Of a DNA stretch of 64,000 bases, positions 1 through 9,090 are shown one piece after another. Under the pieces are notes generated by a model that saw only the letters and a list, made by a program, of their open reading frames with translations, made no database searches and was not told where the DNA came from. The DNA is from Alteromonas lipotrueae. Its GTDB lineage: Bacteria; Pseudomonadota; Gammaproteobacteria; Enterobacterales; Alteromonadaceae. The position numbers were made by a program, and so were the translations under genes. The stretch is taken from positions 1 through 64,000 of the forward strand of contig NZ_JAESDI010000002.1 of assembly GCF_019249215.1 (NCBI RefSeq), written 5' to 3'. Every line of letters starts with the position of its first letter. The stretch's first letter is position 1.

Positions 1-74
<74 letters not shown>

Positions 75-178
75 ATACAAAAAAAGGCACTTCGTTTTGA
101 AGTGGTGCGCATTGTACAAAAATAATTTTATTTGGCAACCATTAATTGGATTTTTTTGTACAAACGCACCTTTCCCGC

Positions 179-724
179 TTAAATCGTGAACACTTTCTCA
201 CGATAGTAGCGCATTTCTTCAATAGACTCGCGAATGTCATCAAGGGCTAGGTGAACCCCCTTTTTATCAAATCCATCTAATACTTCTGGCTTCCATCGCT
301 TAATCAGCTCTTTTACGCTGCTCACATCAATACTGCGGTAATGAAAGTAATCTTCTAGCTCTGGCATGTACTTCACCATAAAGCGTCTGTCTTGCCCTAT
401 AGTGTTTCCGCACAAAGGAGATTTACCGGCATCAACATAGTCAGATAAAAACGCCATTGTTTGACGGGCGGCTTCAGCTTCATTCACCGAACTGGCTCGA
501 CAACGTGCAGTAAGCCCAGTTTCACCGTGTACACGCGTACACCACTCATCCATATTATCAAGTACATCATCAGGCTGATGCACTGCAATAACGGGGCCTT
601 CAGCAAGCACATTTAGCTGTGCATCTGTCACTATGGTTGCAATTTCCATCACCACACAAGTCTCTGGATCGAGCCCTGTCATCTCCATATCAATCCACAC
701 TAAATTACTGTCGTGCTTTGTCAT
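179..724 (-). CDS. orn: Oligoribonuclease (3'-5' exoribonuclease)
   Basis: Orn degrades 2-5-nt RNAs, and pGpG from c-di-GMP turnover, to mononucleotides in the cytoplasm. The protein starts [19 protein letters not shown], with the DEDDh exonuclease motif I residues D and E in WIDMEMTGL, and is 181 aa, the same length as E. coli Orn. The reading frame stays open 60 codons upstream, but the ATG at 724 is chosen because the family begins there and AGAGGA lies just upstream. It is divergent from rsgA across 84 bp, the arrangement found in many gammaproteobacteria. Two c-di-GMP phosphodiesterase-type proteins elsewhere in the window would produce its substrate pGpG. Confidence 0.96.
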   Translation of the reverse strand: MTKHDSNLVWIDMEMTGLDPETCVVMEIATIVTDAQLNVLAEGPVIAVHQPDDVLDNMDEWCTRVHGETGLTARCRASSVNEAEAARQTMAFLSDYVDAGKSPLCGNTIGQDRRFMVKYMPELEDYFHYRSIDVSSVKELIKRWKPEVLDGFDKKGVHLALDDIRESIEEMRYYREKVFTI

Positions 725-808
725 CGGCTTCCTCTTAGTACTGAGGCATGGCAACCATGCCCTACAAACGTTATTATAAGCGCAGTATACGTGAACTAGA
801 AAAGAATC

Positions 809-1855
809 GTGGCGAAAAAACCAAAACTTACACATAGACAGAAACGCCAAGTCGCAGCTAACAGAAGCAAACGGCTGCAAGATAAGCATGGTGACAACAA
901 GCAAACGTCAGTAGATGAAAGCCAACTAATGAGCGGCGTTGTGACGGGTCGCTTTGGCAAACATGCCGATGTTGAAGACGCCGAGGGCAATGTGTCACGG
1001 TGTCATATCCGCCGCACAGTAGACTCTGTGGTATGTGGTGATAAAGTACTATTCAGTAAAGGCGACGATGCCGACTCTGGTAGTGTACGTGGTGTTATTG
1101 AAATAGTTAACGATCGCCATTCAGTCCTCACTCGCCCCGACTTTTACGACGGCATAAAGCCCATTGCGGCTAATATCGATAAAATTATTGTGGTAAGCGC
1201 TACCCTTCCATCACTCTCTACGCACATTATCGACCGCTATTTAGTGGCTTGTGAAGACATTGGCATTACCCCTTTTATTGTTTTAAACAAAGTGGAGCTC
1301 CTTTCACAAAGCGAAAGAGAAACCATTAATGAACAATTAAAGGTTTATAACGATTTAGGTTATGAAGTGCTTTTCACCAGCTGTAAGACCGGTGAAGGCA
1401 TTGATGAACTTAATGCCTATCTTGATAACAATGTAAGTGTTTTCGTAGGTCAATCGGGTGTAGGGAAATCTAGCTTAATTAATAAAGTATTACCTGGTGC
1501 CGACATACTCACCGGTGAAGTATCAGATAACTCAGGCTTAGGCCAACACACCACTACCGCAGCCAAACTACTGCATTTACCGGCTGGCGGTGATTTAATA
1601 GATTCTCCAGGCGTCCGTGAGTTTGGCTTATGGCACATTCCTACCGAACGCATTACTTGGGGCTTTATTGAATTTAGGGATTACTTAGGTGGGTGTAAAT
1701 TCCGTGACTGTAAACACCTTAACGACCCTGGCTGCATTCTTCGGGAAGCCGTAGAAGAAGGTAAGATTAATGCCGAGCGTTTTGCTAGCTACCACAAAAT
1801 ATTAACCACCATGGACGAGCAACGTCCGAGCCACAGCCAACCACCTGGCGCATAA
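809..1855 (+). CDS. rsgA: Ribosome small subunit-dependent GTPase A
   Basis: RsgA is a circularly permuted GTPase that checks late maturation of the 30S subunit. The 348-aa protein has a basic N-terminus, an OB-fold (about residues 40-110), G4 motif NKVE (160-163), P-loop GQSGVGKS (214-221), G3 DSPG (264-267) and the C-terminal zinc site Cys296-Cys301-His303-Cys309. The GTG at 809 is the start because the family's basic leader ([14 protein letters not shown]) begins there; the Shine-Dalgarno is weak. It is divergent from orn and is followed after about 170 bp by psd, the usual order. Confidence 0.96.
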   Translation: MAKKPKLTHRQKRQVAANRSKRLQDKHGDNKQTSVDESQLMSGVVTGRFGKHADVEDAEGNVSRCHIRRTVDSVVCGDKVLFSKGDDADSGSVRGVIEIVNDRHSVLTRPDFYDGIKPIAANIDKIIVVSATLPSLSTHIIDRYLVACEDIGITPFIVLNKVELLSQSERETINEQLKVYNDLGYEVLFTSCKTGEGIDELNAYLDNNVSVFVGQSGVGKSSLINKVLPGADILTGEVSDNSGLGQHTTTAAKLLHLPAGGDLIDSPGVREFGLWHIPTERITWGFIEFRDYLGGCKFRDCKHLNDPGCILREAVEEGKINAERFASYHKILTTMDEQRPSHSQPPGA

Positions 1856-1877
1856 GGCTTATATTTACGCTTTGTTT

Positions 1878-1917
1878 GGCTTGTTGAAACAGAATATAGA
1901 CACGACTTCAACAAGCC
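1878..1917. repeat. 11-bp perfect inverted repeat between rsgA and psd
   Basis: GGCTTGTTGAA (1878-1888) and TTCAACAAGCC (1907-1917) are perfectly complementary around an 18-nt loop. No T-run follows, only CAACCTTTCT, so it is a poor intrinsic terminator. It may be an mRNA 3'-end or processing hairpin for rsgA. Confidence 0.5.
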
Positions 1918-2023
1918 CAACCTTTCTGGCTTATTCCAAGTTTGTAGCATACATAATCTTAAAGTTGCTTACGCGCTTATAAGTTAGGGTACAATTAACC
2001 TGTCTTTTTAATGGAGAGCTTTC

Positions 2024-2974
2024 GTGCTGGACTGGCTTAAAATAAACTTACAATACATTACCCCTAAACATTTGTTGTCTCGCCTAGTAGGCAAATTAGC
2101 GGCAGCAGAGCTTGGTGGTTTCACTACGTTTCTTATCAAGCTTTTCATCAAGCAATATAATGTTGATATGAGCGAGGCATTGCATTCAGATCCTGCGCAT
2201 TATCGCAGTTTCAATGCCTTCTTTACTCGCCCACTAAAACCTGAAGTGCGCACCGTTGACCCACGAGAAGACGTGTTAATTCAAGCGGTAGATGGGGCGG
2301 TAAGTCAATTTGGCGACATTGAAGCTGACAGTATATTTCAAGCTAAAGGACACGATTACAGCCTAACCAGCTTATTAGGCGGTAAGCCAGATTTAGCGGC
2401 GCCGTTTAAAGACGGAAAATTTGCCACCATTTATTTAGCCCCTCGAGACTACCACCGCATTCATATGCCGGTAGAGGGCACGCTTACCGACATGGTTTAT
2501 GTGCCTGGTGAGTTGTTTTCTGTAAACCCGCTTACCGCACAAAACATTCCAAGTTTATTTGCCCGTAACGAGCGCGTTGTGGCGTTATTCGATACGCCCG
2601 TAGGCAAAATGGCTATGGTACTAGTGGGTGCTACGATTGTTGCCAGTATAGAAACCGTTTGGGCAGGTACTGTATCGCCGCCTACCGGTAAAAATGTACA
2701 ACATTGGACTTACGAGAAAGATACCGAAGCGAGCGTTCACCTTGCAAAAGGTGACGAACTAGGTCGCTTTAAACTAGGCTCTACCATTGTGGTATGTTTC
2801 GAAAAAGACATGATAGATTTTGATGCATTAGCGCCTGGGCAAATAACTCGCCTAGGTGAACCTATGGCTTTTGTTACGAACGCGCCAGTAAATACTGATG
2901 CGAGCGCTGATTTAGGCGATAACACTGGCGATGACGCAAGCGCTGATTTAGGCACGCAAGCGACAACAAGCTAG
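2024..2974 (+). CDS. psd: Phosphatidylserine decarboxylase proenzyme
   Basis: Psd converts phosphatidylserine to phosphatidylethanolamine at the inner membrane. The self-cleavage motif LGST is at residues 251-254 (cut between Gly252 and Ser253, giving the pyruvoyl group). Catalytic-site residues are visible as Asp90 in VDGAVSQFG and the His residues in YHRIHMPV (about 143-150). The start is GTG at 2024, with GGAGA upstream and the family-like N-terminus [14 protein letters not shown]. At 316 aa it is longer than usual: after the fold ends (about 285) there is an acidic low-complexity tail in which DASADLG occurs twice (292-298 and 304-310). Only 3 bp separate it from the next gene, so the two are probably cotranscribed. 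Confidence 0.95.
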   Translation: MLDWLKINLQYITPKHLLSRLVGKLAAAELGGFTTFLIKLFIKQYNVDMSEALHSDPAHYRSFNAFFTRPLKPEVRTVDPREDVLIQAVDGAVSQFGDIEADSIFQAKGHDYSLTSLLGGKPDLAAPFKDGKFATIYLAPRDYHRIHMPVEGTLTDMVYVPGELFSVNPLTAQNIPSLFARNERVVALFDTPVGKMAMVLVGATIVASIETVWAGTVSPPTGKNVQHWTYEKDTEASVHLAKGDELGRFKLGSTIVVCFEKDMIDFDALAPGQITRLGEPMAFVTNAPVNTDASADLGDNTGDDASADLGTQATTS

Positions 2975-2977
2975 TTT

Positions 2978-3862
2978 ATGAATGCAGTAAAACGAAGTTT
3001 GATATCACTGCACTTTACCGTTGCATTGTTGGGCGGTACCGCACTTTTTTCACATTTAGTGCCCCTGAGTGCCAGTGATATCACGCTAATGCGATCGGTA
3101 TTTGCCTGTATCGCATTATTTCTCTTTCTAAAATTTTCTAGCGAAAATTTGACGCTGGCAAGCCGCAAAGATTATCTGATAGCCATAGGGCTAGGTATCT
3201 TGATGGCCCTGCACTGGGTAACCTACTTCGCCGCAATGCAATACTCTAGTGTGTCGGTGGGTATGATTGCACTATTCACGTTTCCGGTGATTACGGTACT
3301 GATAGAGCCGTTCTTCGAAAAAGTAAGCTTGGTATGGCAAGATATTGTATCTGCGCTGACCGTTATTGCAGGCGTCTATTTTATTGTGCCTGAAACGTCA
3401 CTGGATAATGACATCACTTTAGGGGTGCTGATTGGCGTAGGTTCTGCGGTGCTTTACGCGTTCAGAAACCTAATACATCGAAAACACTTCAAACAATACA
3501 GTGGCGCTAAAGCCATGGCATGGCAAACCTTAGTGATTGCTATTTTCCTGCTACCTACCGGCAGTAATGAAATTGCAAATGCCCCGATGAGTGCATGGTT
3601 AATGCTTTTGCTATTAGGTACGGTTTTTACCGCGTTGCCACATGCACTAATTGCGGCAAGTTTACGGCATTTACGCGCTAAAACTTTTTCGCTGATTGCC
3701 TGTATGCAGCCTTTCTACGGGGTTATTCTTGCCGTATTGCTGCTGGATGAAAACCCCAGTGGAAGCACACTTTTAGGTGGTATTCTTATCACCTCAGCAT
3801 CTATCTACGAAACCTTAAATACCCATAAGCTACACGGTAAGTCAGAAAAGGACAGCGACTAA
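2978..3862 (+). CDS. DMT/EamA-family membrane transporter
   Basis: The 294-aa hydrophobic protein has about ten predicted transmembrane segments arranged as two EamA repeats, with the typical conserved stretch LHWVTYFAAMQYSSVSVGMI in the first repeat. The family exports metabolites such as amino acids or purines; the substrate here cannot be read from sequence. It is tightly packed behind psd, and its TAA is immediately followed by the ATG of the glycerophosphodiesterase gene, implying one transcript. No specific gene name is justified. Confidence 0.85.
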   Translation: MNAVKRSLISLHFTVALLGGTALFSHLVPLSASDITLMRSVFACIALFLFLKFSSENLTLASRKDYLIAIGLGILMALHWVTYFAAMQYSSVSVGMIALFTFPVITVLIEPFFEKVSLVWQDIVSALTVIAGVYFIVPETSLDNDITLGVLIGVGSAVLYAFRNLIHRKHFKQYSGAKAMAWQTLVIAIFLLPTGSNEIANAPMSAWLMLLLLGTVFTALPHALIAASLRHLRAKTFSLIACMQPFYGVILAVLLLDENPSGSTLLGGILITSASIYETLNTHKLHGKSEKDSD

Positions 3863-4552
3863 ATGCTTATTATTGCCCACAGGGGCGCGAGTACGCTTGC
3901 GCCTGAAAACACGCTTAAAGCATTTACGCTAGCCTTCGAGCAGCAATCTGATGGTATAGAATTCGACACCTACCAGCATGATGACGCCATTATAGTATTT
4001 CACGATAAAACCCTTGTGCGCACCACAAACGGTTCAGGATTTTTATTACAAACTTCACTGGCGGATTTAAAGCAGCTAGATGCTGGGGAAGGTGAAGTTA
4101 TTCCTACCTTGGAAGAAGTGCTGGCTACCGTACCAGATGGTGCGCTGTGTAATATTGAAGTGAAGCACTTGCGCAATGCTGAAGCCTGGGTGCAAGACGT
4201 AAAGTGTGCAGTAGAAGATGCACAGATAAACTCAAATTCCTTACTTATTTCTTCGTTTAATCACCATTGGCTAGCCGAAATAAGCGCATTATGGCCACAG
4301 GTGGCTATTGGCGCATTAACCGCCACCTACGCACTTGATGCAACGTACTGTGCCCGTCAGCTTAAAGCGAAATCGATTAATATTGCGTTAGATGTGGTGA
4401 ATGCTGATTTTGTGAATGCGGCGAAGCAAGCAGGATTGGATGTGTATGTTTATACGGTAGACGAGCCAGAAGATATGCTGCAATTGAAGCTATGGGGCGT
4501 GAGCGGTATTTTTACCAACGTGCCGGATATTGCAAAGCGAGTTCTGGGTTAG
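3863..4552 (+). CDS. Glycerophosphodiester phosphodiesterase (UgpQ-like)
   Basis: The family hydrolyses glycerophosphodiesters from phospholipid breakdown to glycerol-3-phosphate and an alcohol. The 229-aa protein lacks a signal peptide, so it is the cytosolic UgpQ type. The GDPD signature is clear: HRGASTLAPENT near the N-terminus, EFDTYQHDD (metal-binding Glu and Asp), FHDKTLVRTTNGSG, and IEVK. It directly abuts the EamA gene. With psd two genes upstream, this cluster is linked to phospholipid metabolism, though a functional link with the transporter is only inference. Confidence 0.9.
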   Translation: MLIIAHRGASTLAPENTLKAFTLAFEQQSDGIEFDTYQHDDAIIVFHDKTLVRTTNGSGFLLQTSLADLKQLDAGEGEVIPTLEEVLATVPDGALCNIEVKHLRNAEAWVQDVKCAVEDAQINSNSLLISSFNHHWLAEISALWPQVAIGALTATYALDATYCARQLKAKSINIALDVVNADFVNAAKQAGLDVYVYTVDEPEDMLQLKLWGVSGIFTNVPDIAKRVLG

Positions 4553-4635
4553 GAAGCTAAAATTTAGCGTTATTTTTAAAGCTTGGGGCGTAAAGCTTGA
4601 GTTAAAAATTTATGCCAGTTAGCTTACGGAAGCGG

Positions 4636-5064
4636 CTATTCTACTTCGGTAGATAAGTGATTAGAGAATACCGTTTCTTTACAGCACTTACATTGACGGC
4701 ACAAACGCATGTTAATCCAATGCCCTGCCACAATAAGTAAAGCCCCCACAGCGATGGTGAACGGCTCATAGGCTTCACCAAACATGTTCTTGTTCCAATA
4801 AATTGCACCTCCCGTAAACAGCAACGCCAACGGATAATAACGGCCGTGATAGCGTGTGGCCCCGCCGATAAGTGCAACCGCACCAATAAATAACGAAATG
4901 GTTAATATAGTACGTTCAAACCAAACCTGTGCGAAAAACGATGAACCAATAAGTGGCAATAATGGCACAACAACAGGCAGCGCTAGGCAATGCAACGCAC
5001 ACAAGCTCGACACCCAAATGCCAAGTCTGTCTAATTTTGTTGGATTGTCATCTACCGGATTCAT
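4636..5064 (-). CDS. MerC-domain integral membrane protein
   Basis: The 142-aa protein has four predicted hydrophobic segments and the MerC-type Cys pair in SSLCALHCLALP (Cys22, Cys26) at the start of the first one. A cysteine cluster follows near the C-terminus (Cys122, 125, 127, 128). MerC proteins were named as inner-membrane mercury transporters, but no merR, merT, merP or merA is present here. A Zur-like palindrome lies about 130 bp upstream, so a role in zinc or thiophilic-metal handling under zinc limitation is more likely than mercury resistance (inference). AAGG precedes the ATG. It converges with the phosphodiesterase gene. Confidence 0.8.
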   Translation of the reverse strand: MNPVDDNPTKLDRLGIWVSSLCALHCLALPVVVPLLPLIGSSFFAQVWFERTILTISLFIGAVALIGGATRYHGRYYPLALLFTGGAIYWNKNMFGEAYEPFTIAVGALLIVAGHWINMRLCRQCKCCKETVFSNHLSTEVE

Positions 5065-5396
5065 TTACTGTACCTTTACAACATCAAAAACTTTAAAACA
5101 CGCCACTTTACACATGCGCTTTAGTCTTAAGGGCATTGCTTATATTAACAATAGCCGCACGTGCACTGTAGACGCAGAGTAACTCTGCCAGAGACGTTAT
5201 AATATAACATTTTAAAGGGAATGCGAAACTTTCCCCTATGATATTTTAAATCTTTAACAGAACAAAATGCCATAAGTGAAGATTCAGGTCCGGAAATGGC
5301 TGATTATTAAAAGATTAAATGTCGACCGGCTAATCACGGAAAAAGCAGAAAGGAAGAAAAAGGTAGCGCTTATTACTTCAATGAAACTAACAAGGG
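5065..5396. other. 332-bp intergenic region upstream of the MerC-like gene
   Basis: It lies between two minus-strand genes. Apart from the Zur-like palindrome at 5191-5213 I see no gene. A 108-codon plus-strand frame running into it from inside the MerC gene has shadow-like composition. The part nearer 5396 is AT-rich without a clear hairpin. Confidence 0.6.
5191..5213. promoter_or_regulatory. Putative Zur operator
   Basis: The core GTTATAATATAAC (5196-5208) with flanks GAGAC on the left and ATTTT on the right closely follows the gammaproteobacterial Zur consensus, roughly GAAATGTTATAATATAACATTTC. The core is palindromic apart from the central base. It lies upstream of the MerC-like gene, the only promoter it could serve. 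The match is read by eye; no matrix score was computed. Confidence 0.7.
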
Positions 5397-6239
5397 CTAT
5401 TCATTAGGCGCGGCCGCTTCGGTTTCTAACAGCGACTTTTGATGAACCTCTTTTACCAAAGCGTTATTGGAGATGCTATAGGAGGTATTAGCCACCTGTG
5501 TGAAATAATCGTTTACCGACGCTAAAGAGATCCCCTCGTTAGCGAGGCTAGGCAAACTGTGCGCTAAAAAGGTAATAGTTTCTGGATAAGGGTGTGCAAT
5601 AACCACAACGGTGCCGTTTCGTTTAGCCAATCGTTTTGTGTATTCGAATTGCTTACTAAGCGATGCTACTGAGCGATCGTTATCAAGAAACACCTGCCGA
5701 CTTGCGTTCGGCACCCCCACTCTATCCGCCACCTGTTGCGCTGTGGTATTTACGCTGGTTCGACTATCTACAAAGAAGAGTCCTTGGCGCTTTATCTCTT
5801 CCATAATGGTTTGCATGGCAGGCTCTTCAACCGTAAATGCACTGCCCATATGATTGTTAACCCCCACTGCATTTGGCACACTTTTAAGTGCTGCTCTTAG
5901 CGTGTGAGTAATGGCAGCAGGATACATATCGGTAGATAACCCTAAGGGTCCCATGGCTTTGCCACTGGTCGATTGCATTGGCATGTGTAACATGACAGCG
6001 CGGCCTTGTTGCTCTGCTTTACGTGAAATAGTTTGCGCAAGAGGGGTTTGCGGAAGGATGGAAAAGGTCACTTCACTGGGAAGCGCAAATGCCGCCATAT
6101 CTGATTTTCTATAACCCAGATCATCAAGAATAATAATAACACGAGGCTTTACTGGGATAGTCGCTGACGCAGCAGCATGACTGGTAAAGCTACTCATTAA
6201 AATTAACGATAAAATACACAGACGCCAAAGCACCTTCAT
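5397..6239 (-). CDS. Divergent polysaccharide deacetylase family protein (YibQ-like)
   Basis: The 280-aa protein has a cleavable signal peptide (about residues 1-24) and the divergent polysaccharide deacetylase fold: IIILDDLGYRKSD near the N-terminus, LHMPMQS, GVNNHMGS, FVDSRTS, and a late VVIAHPYPETI. It is periplasmic, and its substrate is uncertain; the family sits next to envC in many gammaproteobacteria, suggesting cell-wall work. Here one small unknown gene on the opposite strand separates it from envC. The ATG at 6239 is followed directly by a good signal sequence. Confidence 0.85.
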   Translation of the reverse strand: MKVLWRLCILSLILMSSFTSHAAASATIPVKPRVIIILDDLGYRKSDMAAFALPSEVTFSILPQTPLAQTISRKAEQQGRAVMLHMPMQSTSGKAMGPLGLSTDMYPAAITHTLRAALKSVPNAVGVNNHMGSAFTVEEPAMQTIMEEIKRQGLFFVDSRTSVNTTAQQVADRVGVPNASRQVFLDNDRSVASLSKQFEYTKRLAKRNGTVVVIAHPYPETITFLAHSLPSLANEGISLASVNDYFTQVANTSYSISNNALVKEVHQKSLLETEAAAPNE

Positions 6240-6541
6240 CTACGTTTCTTCACTTCCATTATTGATTTTATTATTTCCACGCGCACTGCTGATATTAACA
6301 ACGAGATACTATGCCTAAAAAGAACTGAGCCTAATAAGAGCTGAGCCTGACAACAATAGTTTGGCTACATCTTGGCTCCGTTGAACCAGCATTAATGCAG
6401 CATACCAATTTACAAAAAGGAAACAAGCACTGCTGAGCAGTTGTTAGCATGTAAAGGTTGCGTAAAGAGTGACCACTAAGCTCAATTTCCGCTTTAATAG
6501 TCGATAAGGTTAAAACGTATACTAATTATTGTGGAGTAATT
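6240..6541. other. 302-bp divergent intergenic region
   Basis: It holds the upstream regions of the deacetylase (minus) and the small unknown protein (plus). A TATACT hexamer at 6518-6523 could be a -10 element for the latter, but no convincing -35 is spaced from it. The words AACTGAGCCTAA and AGCTGAGCCTGA repeat imperfectly near 6325-6350. Nothing else is recognised. Confidence 0.4.
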
Positions 6542-6874
6542 ATGATTTCTTCTGTAAACAGCTCGGCCATGCAAGCTGGCATGTCGCCTCGCCCTGAAGG
6601 CAAAGCACTTAGCGATACACAAAAAGAGTCCGTGAGTGCTATTCTGTCATCTTACGATCCCGAAAACCTATCAAGCGAAGATGCGGCTTCTATTGTAGAG
6701 CAATTCAAAGAGGCTGGTATTGAGCCAAGTAAATCATTGAATACCGCGTTAAGCAGTGCTGGATTTGAAGGTAAGAATATTGCTGAATTAGCGGGAATGG
6801 GTAAACCACCGCCTCCACCGCAACAAGAAGCATCGAATTTACCTGACAATTCAACATTTTCGATAACGGTGTAA
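6542..6874 (+). CDS. Small unknown protein with Pro-rich tail
   Basis: I do not recognise this 110-aa protein. It has no signal peptide or membrane segment. Residues 20-75 look like a small helical domain (SDTQKESVSAILSSYD, then DAASIVEQFKEAGIEPSKSL), followed by the tail KPPPPPQQEASNLPD. GGAG at 6532-6535 lies 6 nt before the ATG, so translation is credible, and codon use resembles its neighbours. It sits on the plus strand between two minus-strand genes, the YibQ-like deacetylase and envC, which are normally adjacent. Confidence 0.7.
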   Translation: MISSVNSSAMQAGMSPRPEGKALSDTQKESVSAILSSYDPENLSSEDAASIVEQFKEAGIEPSKSLNTALSSAGFEGKNIAELAGMGKPPPPPQQEASNLPDNSTFSITV

Positions 6875-6917
6875 CCGCGGAAAAAGTTAACTTTTCGCAG
6901 TGTAGTGTGCTTGGCGA

Positions 6918-8072
6918 TTAGTTAAACCAAGCGGTGGGATTTAACGCTTTTCCCTTGTGGCGTATTTCAAAATACAAATTAGGGTAATCTTGTCCGCCGC
7001 TTCTGCCTACCAAGGCAATACTTTCGCCTAAAAGAATATCGTCGCCAGCTTGTTTCAACAACGCTTGGTTGTGCCCGTAAACACTCATGTAACCTTCTCC
7101 ATGATCGACAATGGCCACTAAACCAAACCCGCGAAGCCAATCGGCATAAAGTACTTTGCCCGATGCCACGCTCTTTACCGCTTCGCCTTCCGAACCATCG
7201 ATAATAATACCTTTCCAGCGCACTTGTCCTTGCCTGCGATTGCCAAAGAGTTTACGAATGTGACCTTCAACAGGCACTGACAACTTACCCTTTAACTTGG
7301 CTAACCCATCTAGTGATACCTTAGCTCTAGCCGCAGCGCGTTCAGCGGCAATACGGGCAGCTTCAATAGCATCAAGTAAAGCCTTTTCATTTGCCTGCAA
7401 GGTGGCAATTCGTCCGCTTTCACTGGCAATGGTTTTGTTGAGTTTTACTAAGGTTTGCTTTCTATCATCTTGGCGAGTGAGTAACACCCCGCGCTGACTT
7501 TCTTGTGTCTTGCGAAGGGCAAGCAAAGATTCCGCTTTATCAGCAAGCTCTTCGGTTACCGCTTCAAGGCGAGCCACGTTGTCTCTAAATCGGGTAATTT
7601 CTTGCTGACGTGCTTTTGCCAAATATTGATAATACGTAATGACCCGTTCGAAATTACGGGCATCTTCTTGATAAAATAGCATTTTGGCGTAGTCGTAATG
7701 CCCCGCCATAAAAGCACTTTTCAATTGACTTGAAAGCAAGGACTGTTGCTGGCGAATGGCTTCTTTTAACCCTTCCTGCTCTTTTACCAGCGCTTCTTCT
7801 TCCGCTAACACACTATTTAATTGCTGTTTGTTTTGCGCCAACGCTTTCGCCACTTTCGCTATTTCAAGCTCTGAGCGCTTGAGTACTTGCTCAAGTTCTT
7901 GTGCGCTAGCTTTGTTATTTTCTAAAACCTGCTGACGCGCTCTTAATTCAACTTGTAGCTCTGCCAGCTTCTCTTGGCTAACATCTTGCGCCTTTACGGT
8001 AGATGAGACTAAACCCATACCGAATATGACAGCAAGTAAACAGACAATTGTGCAAAATCGTTGAATAAACAT
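6918..8072 (-). CDS. envC: Murein hydrolase activator EnvC (degenerate LytM domain)
   Basis: EnvC is the periplasmic activator of the AmiA/AmiB amidases at the division septum, recruited by FtsEX. The 384-aa protein has a signal peptide (about 1-28), a long coiled coil (about 30-250) rich in Gln, Glu, Leu and Lys, and a C-terminal M23/LytM domain (about 270-384). The zinc ligands of active M23 peptidases are missing: the usual His-x-x-x-Asp is not present in the DGSEGEAV region, and the HxH motif reads LYFEIRH. That is the EnvC pattern of a non-catalytic activator. The gpmI gene often found upstream is not here. Confidence 0.93.
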   Translation of the reverse strand: MFIQRFCTIVCLLAVIFGMGLVSSTVKAQDVSQEKLAELQVELRARQQVLENNKASAQELEQVLKRSELEIAKVAKALAQNKQQLNSVLAEEEALVKEQEGLKEAIRQQQSLLSSQLKSAFMAGHYDYAKMLFYQEDARNFERVITYYQYLAKARQQEITRFRDNVARLEAVTEELADKAESLLALRKTQESQRGVLLTRQDDRKQTLVKLNKTIASESGRIATLQANEKALLDAIEAARIAAERAAARAKVSLDGLAKLKGKLSVPVEGHIRKLFGNRRQGQVRWKGIIIDGSEGEAVKSVASGKVLYADWLRGFGLVAIVDHGEGYMSVYGHNQALLKQAGDDILLGESIALVGRSGGQDYPNLYFEIRHKGKALNPTAWFN

Positions 8073-8329
8073 AAAAAGGTAATAGCGGCCTTTAGCGGTG
8101 TATTGGTGGCAAAAACAAATTGCAGAATCCGCCTACAATCATGATGATAGTTAGCGTATCAGTGTATCTGAGGGCTAGATTAAATCCCAGTGCAATTTGA
8201 TTGTAATATCAAGCCGCTATTGTACCGCGCACAATTACAAGACACGCTTGACTATTGCAGGGTGGTTTCTCGCCCGTTTTTCTATATACTTTGCACTCTT
8301 TTTATGGTCTGTAGACAAGGTTAGAAGTA

Positions 8330-8755
8330 ATGGATCAGCTAATAGCGTTTGCCAGCGATAATATTGTACTTGCTGGTGTATGGGTTGCTTTGGTAGGCAT
8401 GTTGGTGTTTAGCTACATTTCAACGTTTACCTCTTCAATCAAAGAAGTAAATACACACGAAGCCACTTTGTTAATGAATAAAGACGACGCAGTTGTCTTT
8501 GATACTCGTGCGGCAAAAGACTTTAAAGCAGGGCACATTTTAGGTGCTAGACAAATAAAACCGGAAGAATTGCGCGAGAAAAACTTCGCTAAGCTTGAAA
8601 ACAGCAAAGATAAACCCATTATCGTTGTATGCGCTATGGGCAATCAAGCTCGTGGTACAGCCGGTGCGATGTCGAAAGCAGGCTTCACTAATGTGAAAGT
8701 TCTTAAAGGCGGCATGAACGCGTGGCAAAGTGCAAGTTTACCGATTTCAAAATAA
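8330..8755 (+). CDS. Membrane-anchored rhodanese-like protein (YibN-like)
   Basis: The 141-aa protein has one N-terminal transmembrane helix (about 11-31) and a rhodanese domain (about 40-138) with active-loop Cys101 in VVCAMGNQARG. The family transfers sulfane sulfur or is an envelope-associated factor of unclear role. It heads the yibN-grxC-secB-gpsA run, a conserved gammaproteobacterial order, all on the plus strand with short gaps. A TATACT hexamer at 8285-8290 may be its -10 element. It is divergent from envC. Confidence 0.9.
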   Translation: MDQLIAFASDNIVLAGVWVALVGMLVFSYISTFTSSIKEVNTHEATLLMNKDDAVVFDTRAAKDFKAGHILGARQIKPEELREKNFAKLENSKDKPIIVVCAMGNQARGTAGAMSKAGFTNVKVLKGGMNAWQSASLPISK

Positions 8756-8767
8756 TAGGCGATCATA

Positions 8768-9028
8768 GTGAGTAAAGTAGAAATTTACACCAAGGGCCAT
8801 TGCCCATACTGCCATCGTGCTAAAGCACTTCTCGCACAGAAAGGTGTTGAGTTTCAAGAGTACCCTATTGATGTTCAGCCAGAGTTGCGTGACGTGATGA
8901 TTGAGCGCGCGAATGGCGGTTGGACAGTGCCACAAATTTTCATCGACGATAAGCTTGTAGGTGGCTGCGATGACATGATGGCACTAGAAGCACAGCAAAA
9001 ACTAAATCCTATGCTTGGGTTAGCATAA
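8768..9028 (+). CDS. grxC: Glutaredoxin 3
   Basis: This 86-aa cytosolic dithiol glutaredoxin reduces disulfides using glutathione. The CPYC active site is at residues 12-15, and the GSH-binding TVP and GGCDD motifs are present (GGWTVPQIFID; VGGCDDMM). The start codon is GTG at 8768, 12 bp after the yibN stop. The length matches E. coli GrxC. Confidence 0.96.
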   Translation: MSKVEIYTKGHCPYCHRAKALLAQKGVEFQEYPIDVQPELRDVMIERANGGWTVPQIFIDDKLVGGCDDMMALEAQQKLNPMLGLA

Positions 9029-9090
9029 CGCGTCAGCGCGTAAAGCAACGCAATACATTAAAGTAAAACGACAATTAAACAGGAAATATC

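Noticed and set aside
4856..5182. 108-codon plus-strand frame overlapping the MerC-like gene and its promoter
   Set aside because: It starts inside the opposite-strand gene, has no conserved features and runs to just before the Zur-like site; the MerC reading is clearly coding.
6455..6510. Flagellar sigma-28-like words (TAAAG and GTCGATAA) upstream of the small protein
   Set aside because: The spacing between the -35-like and -10-like parts is wrong for sigma-28 in every pairing tried.
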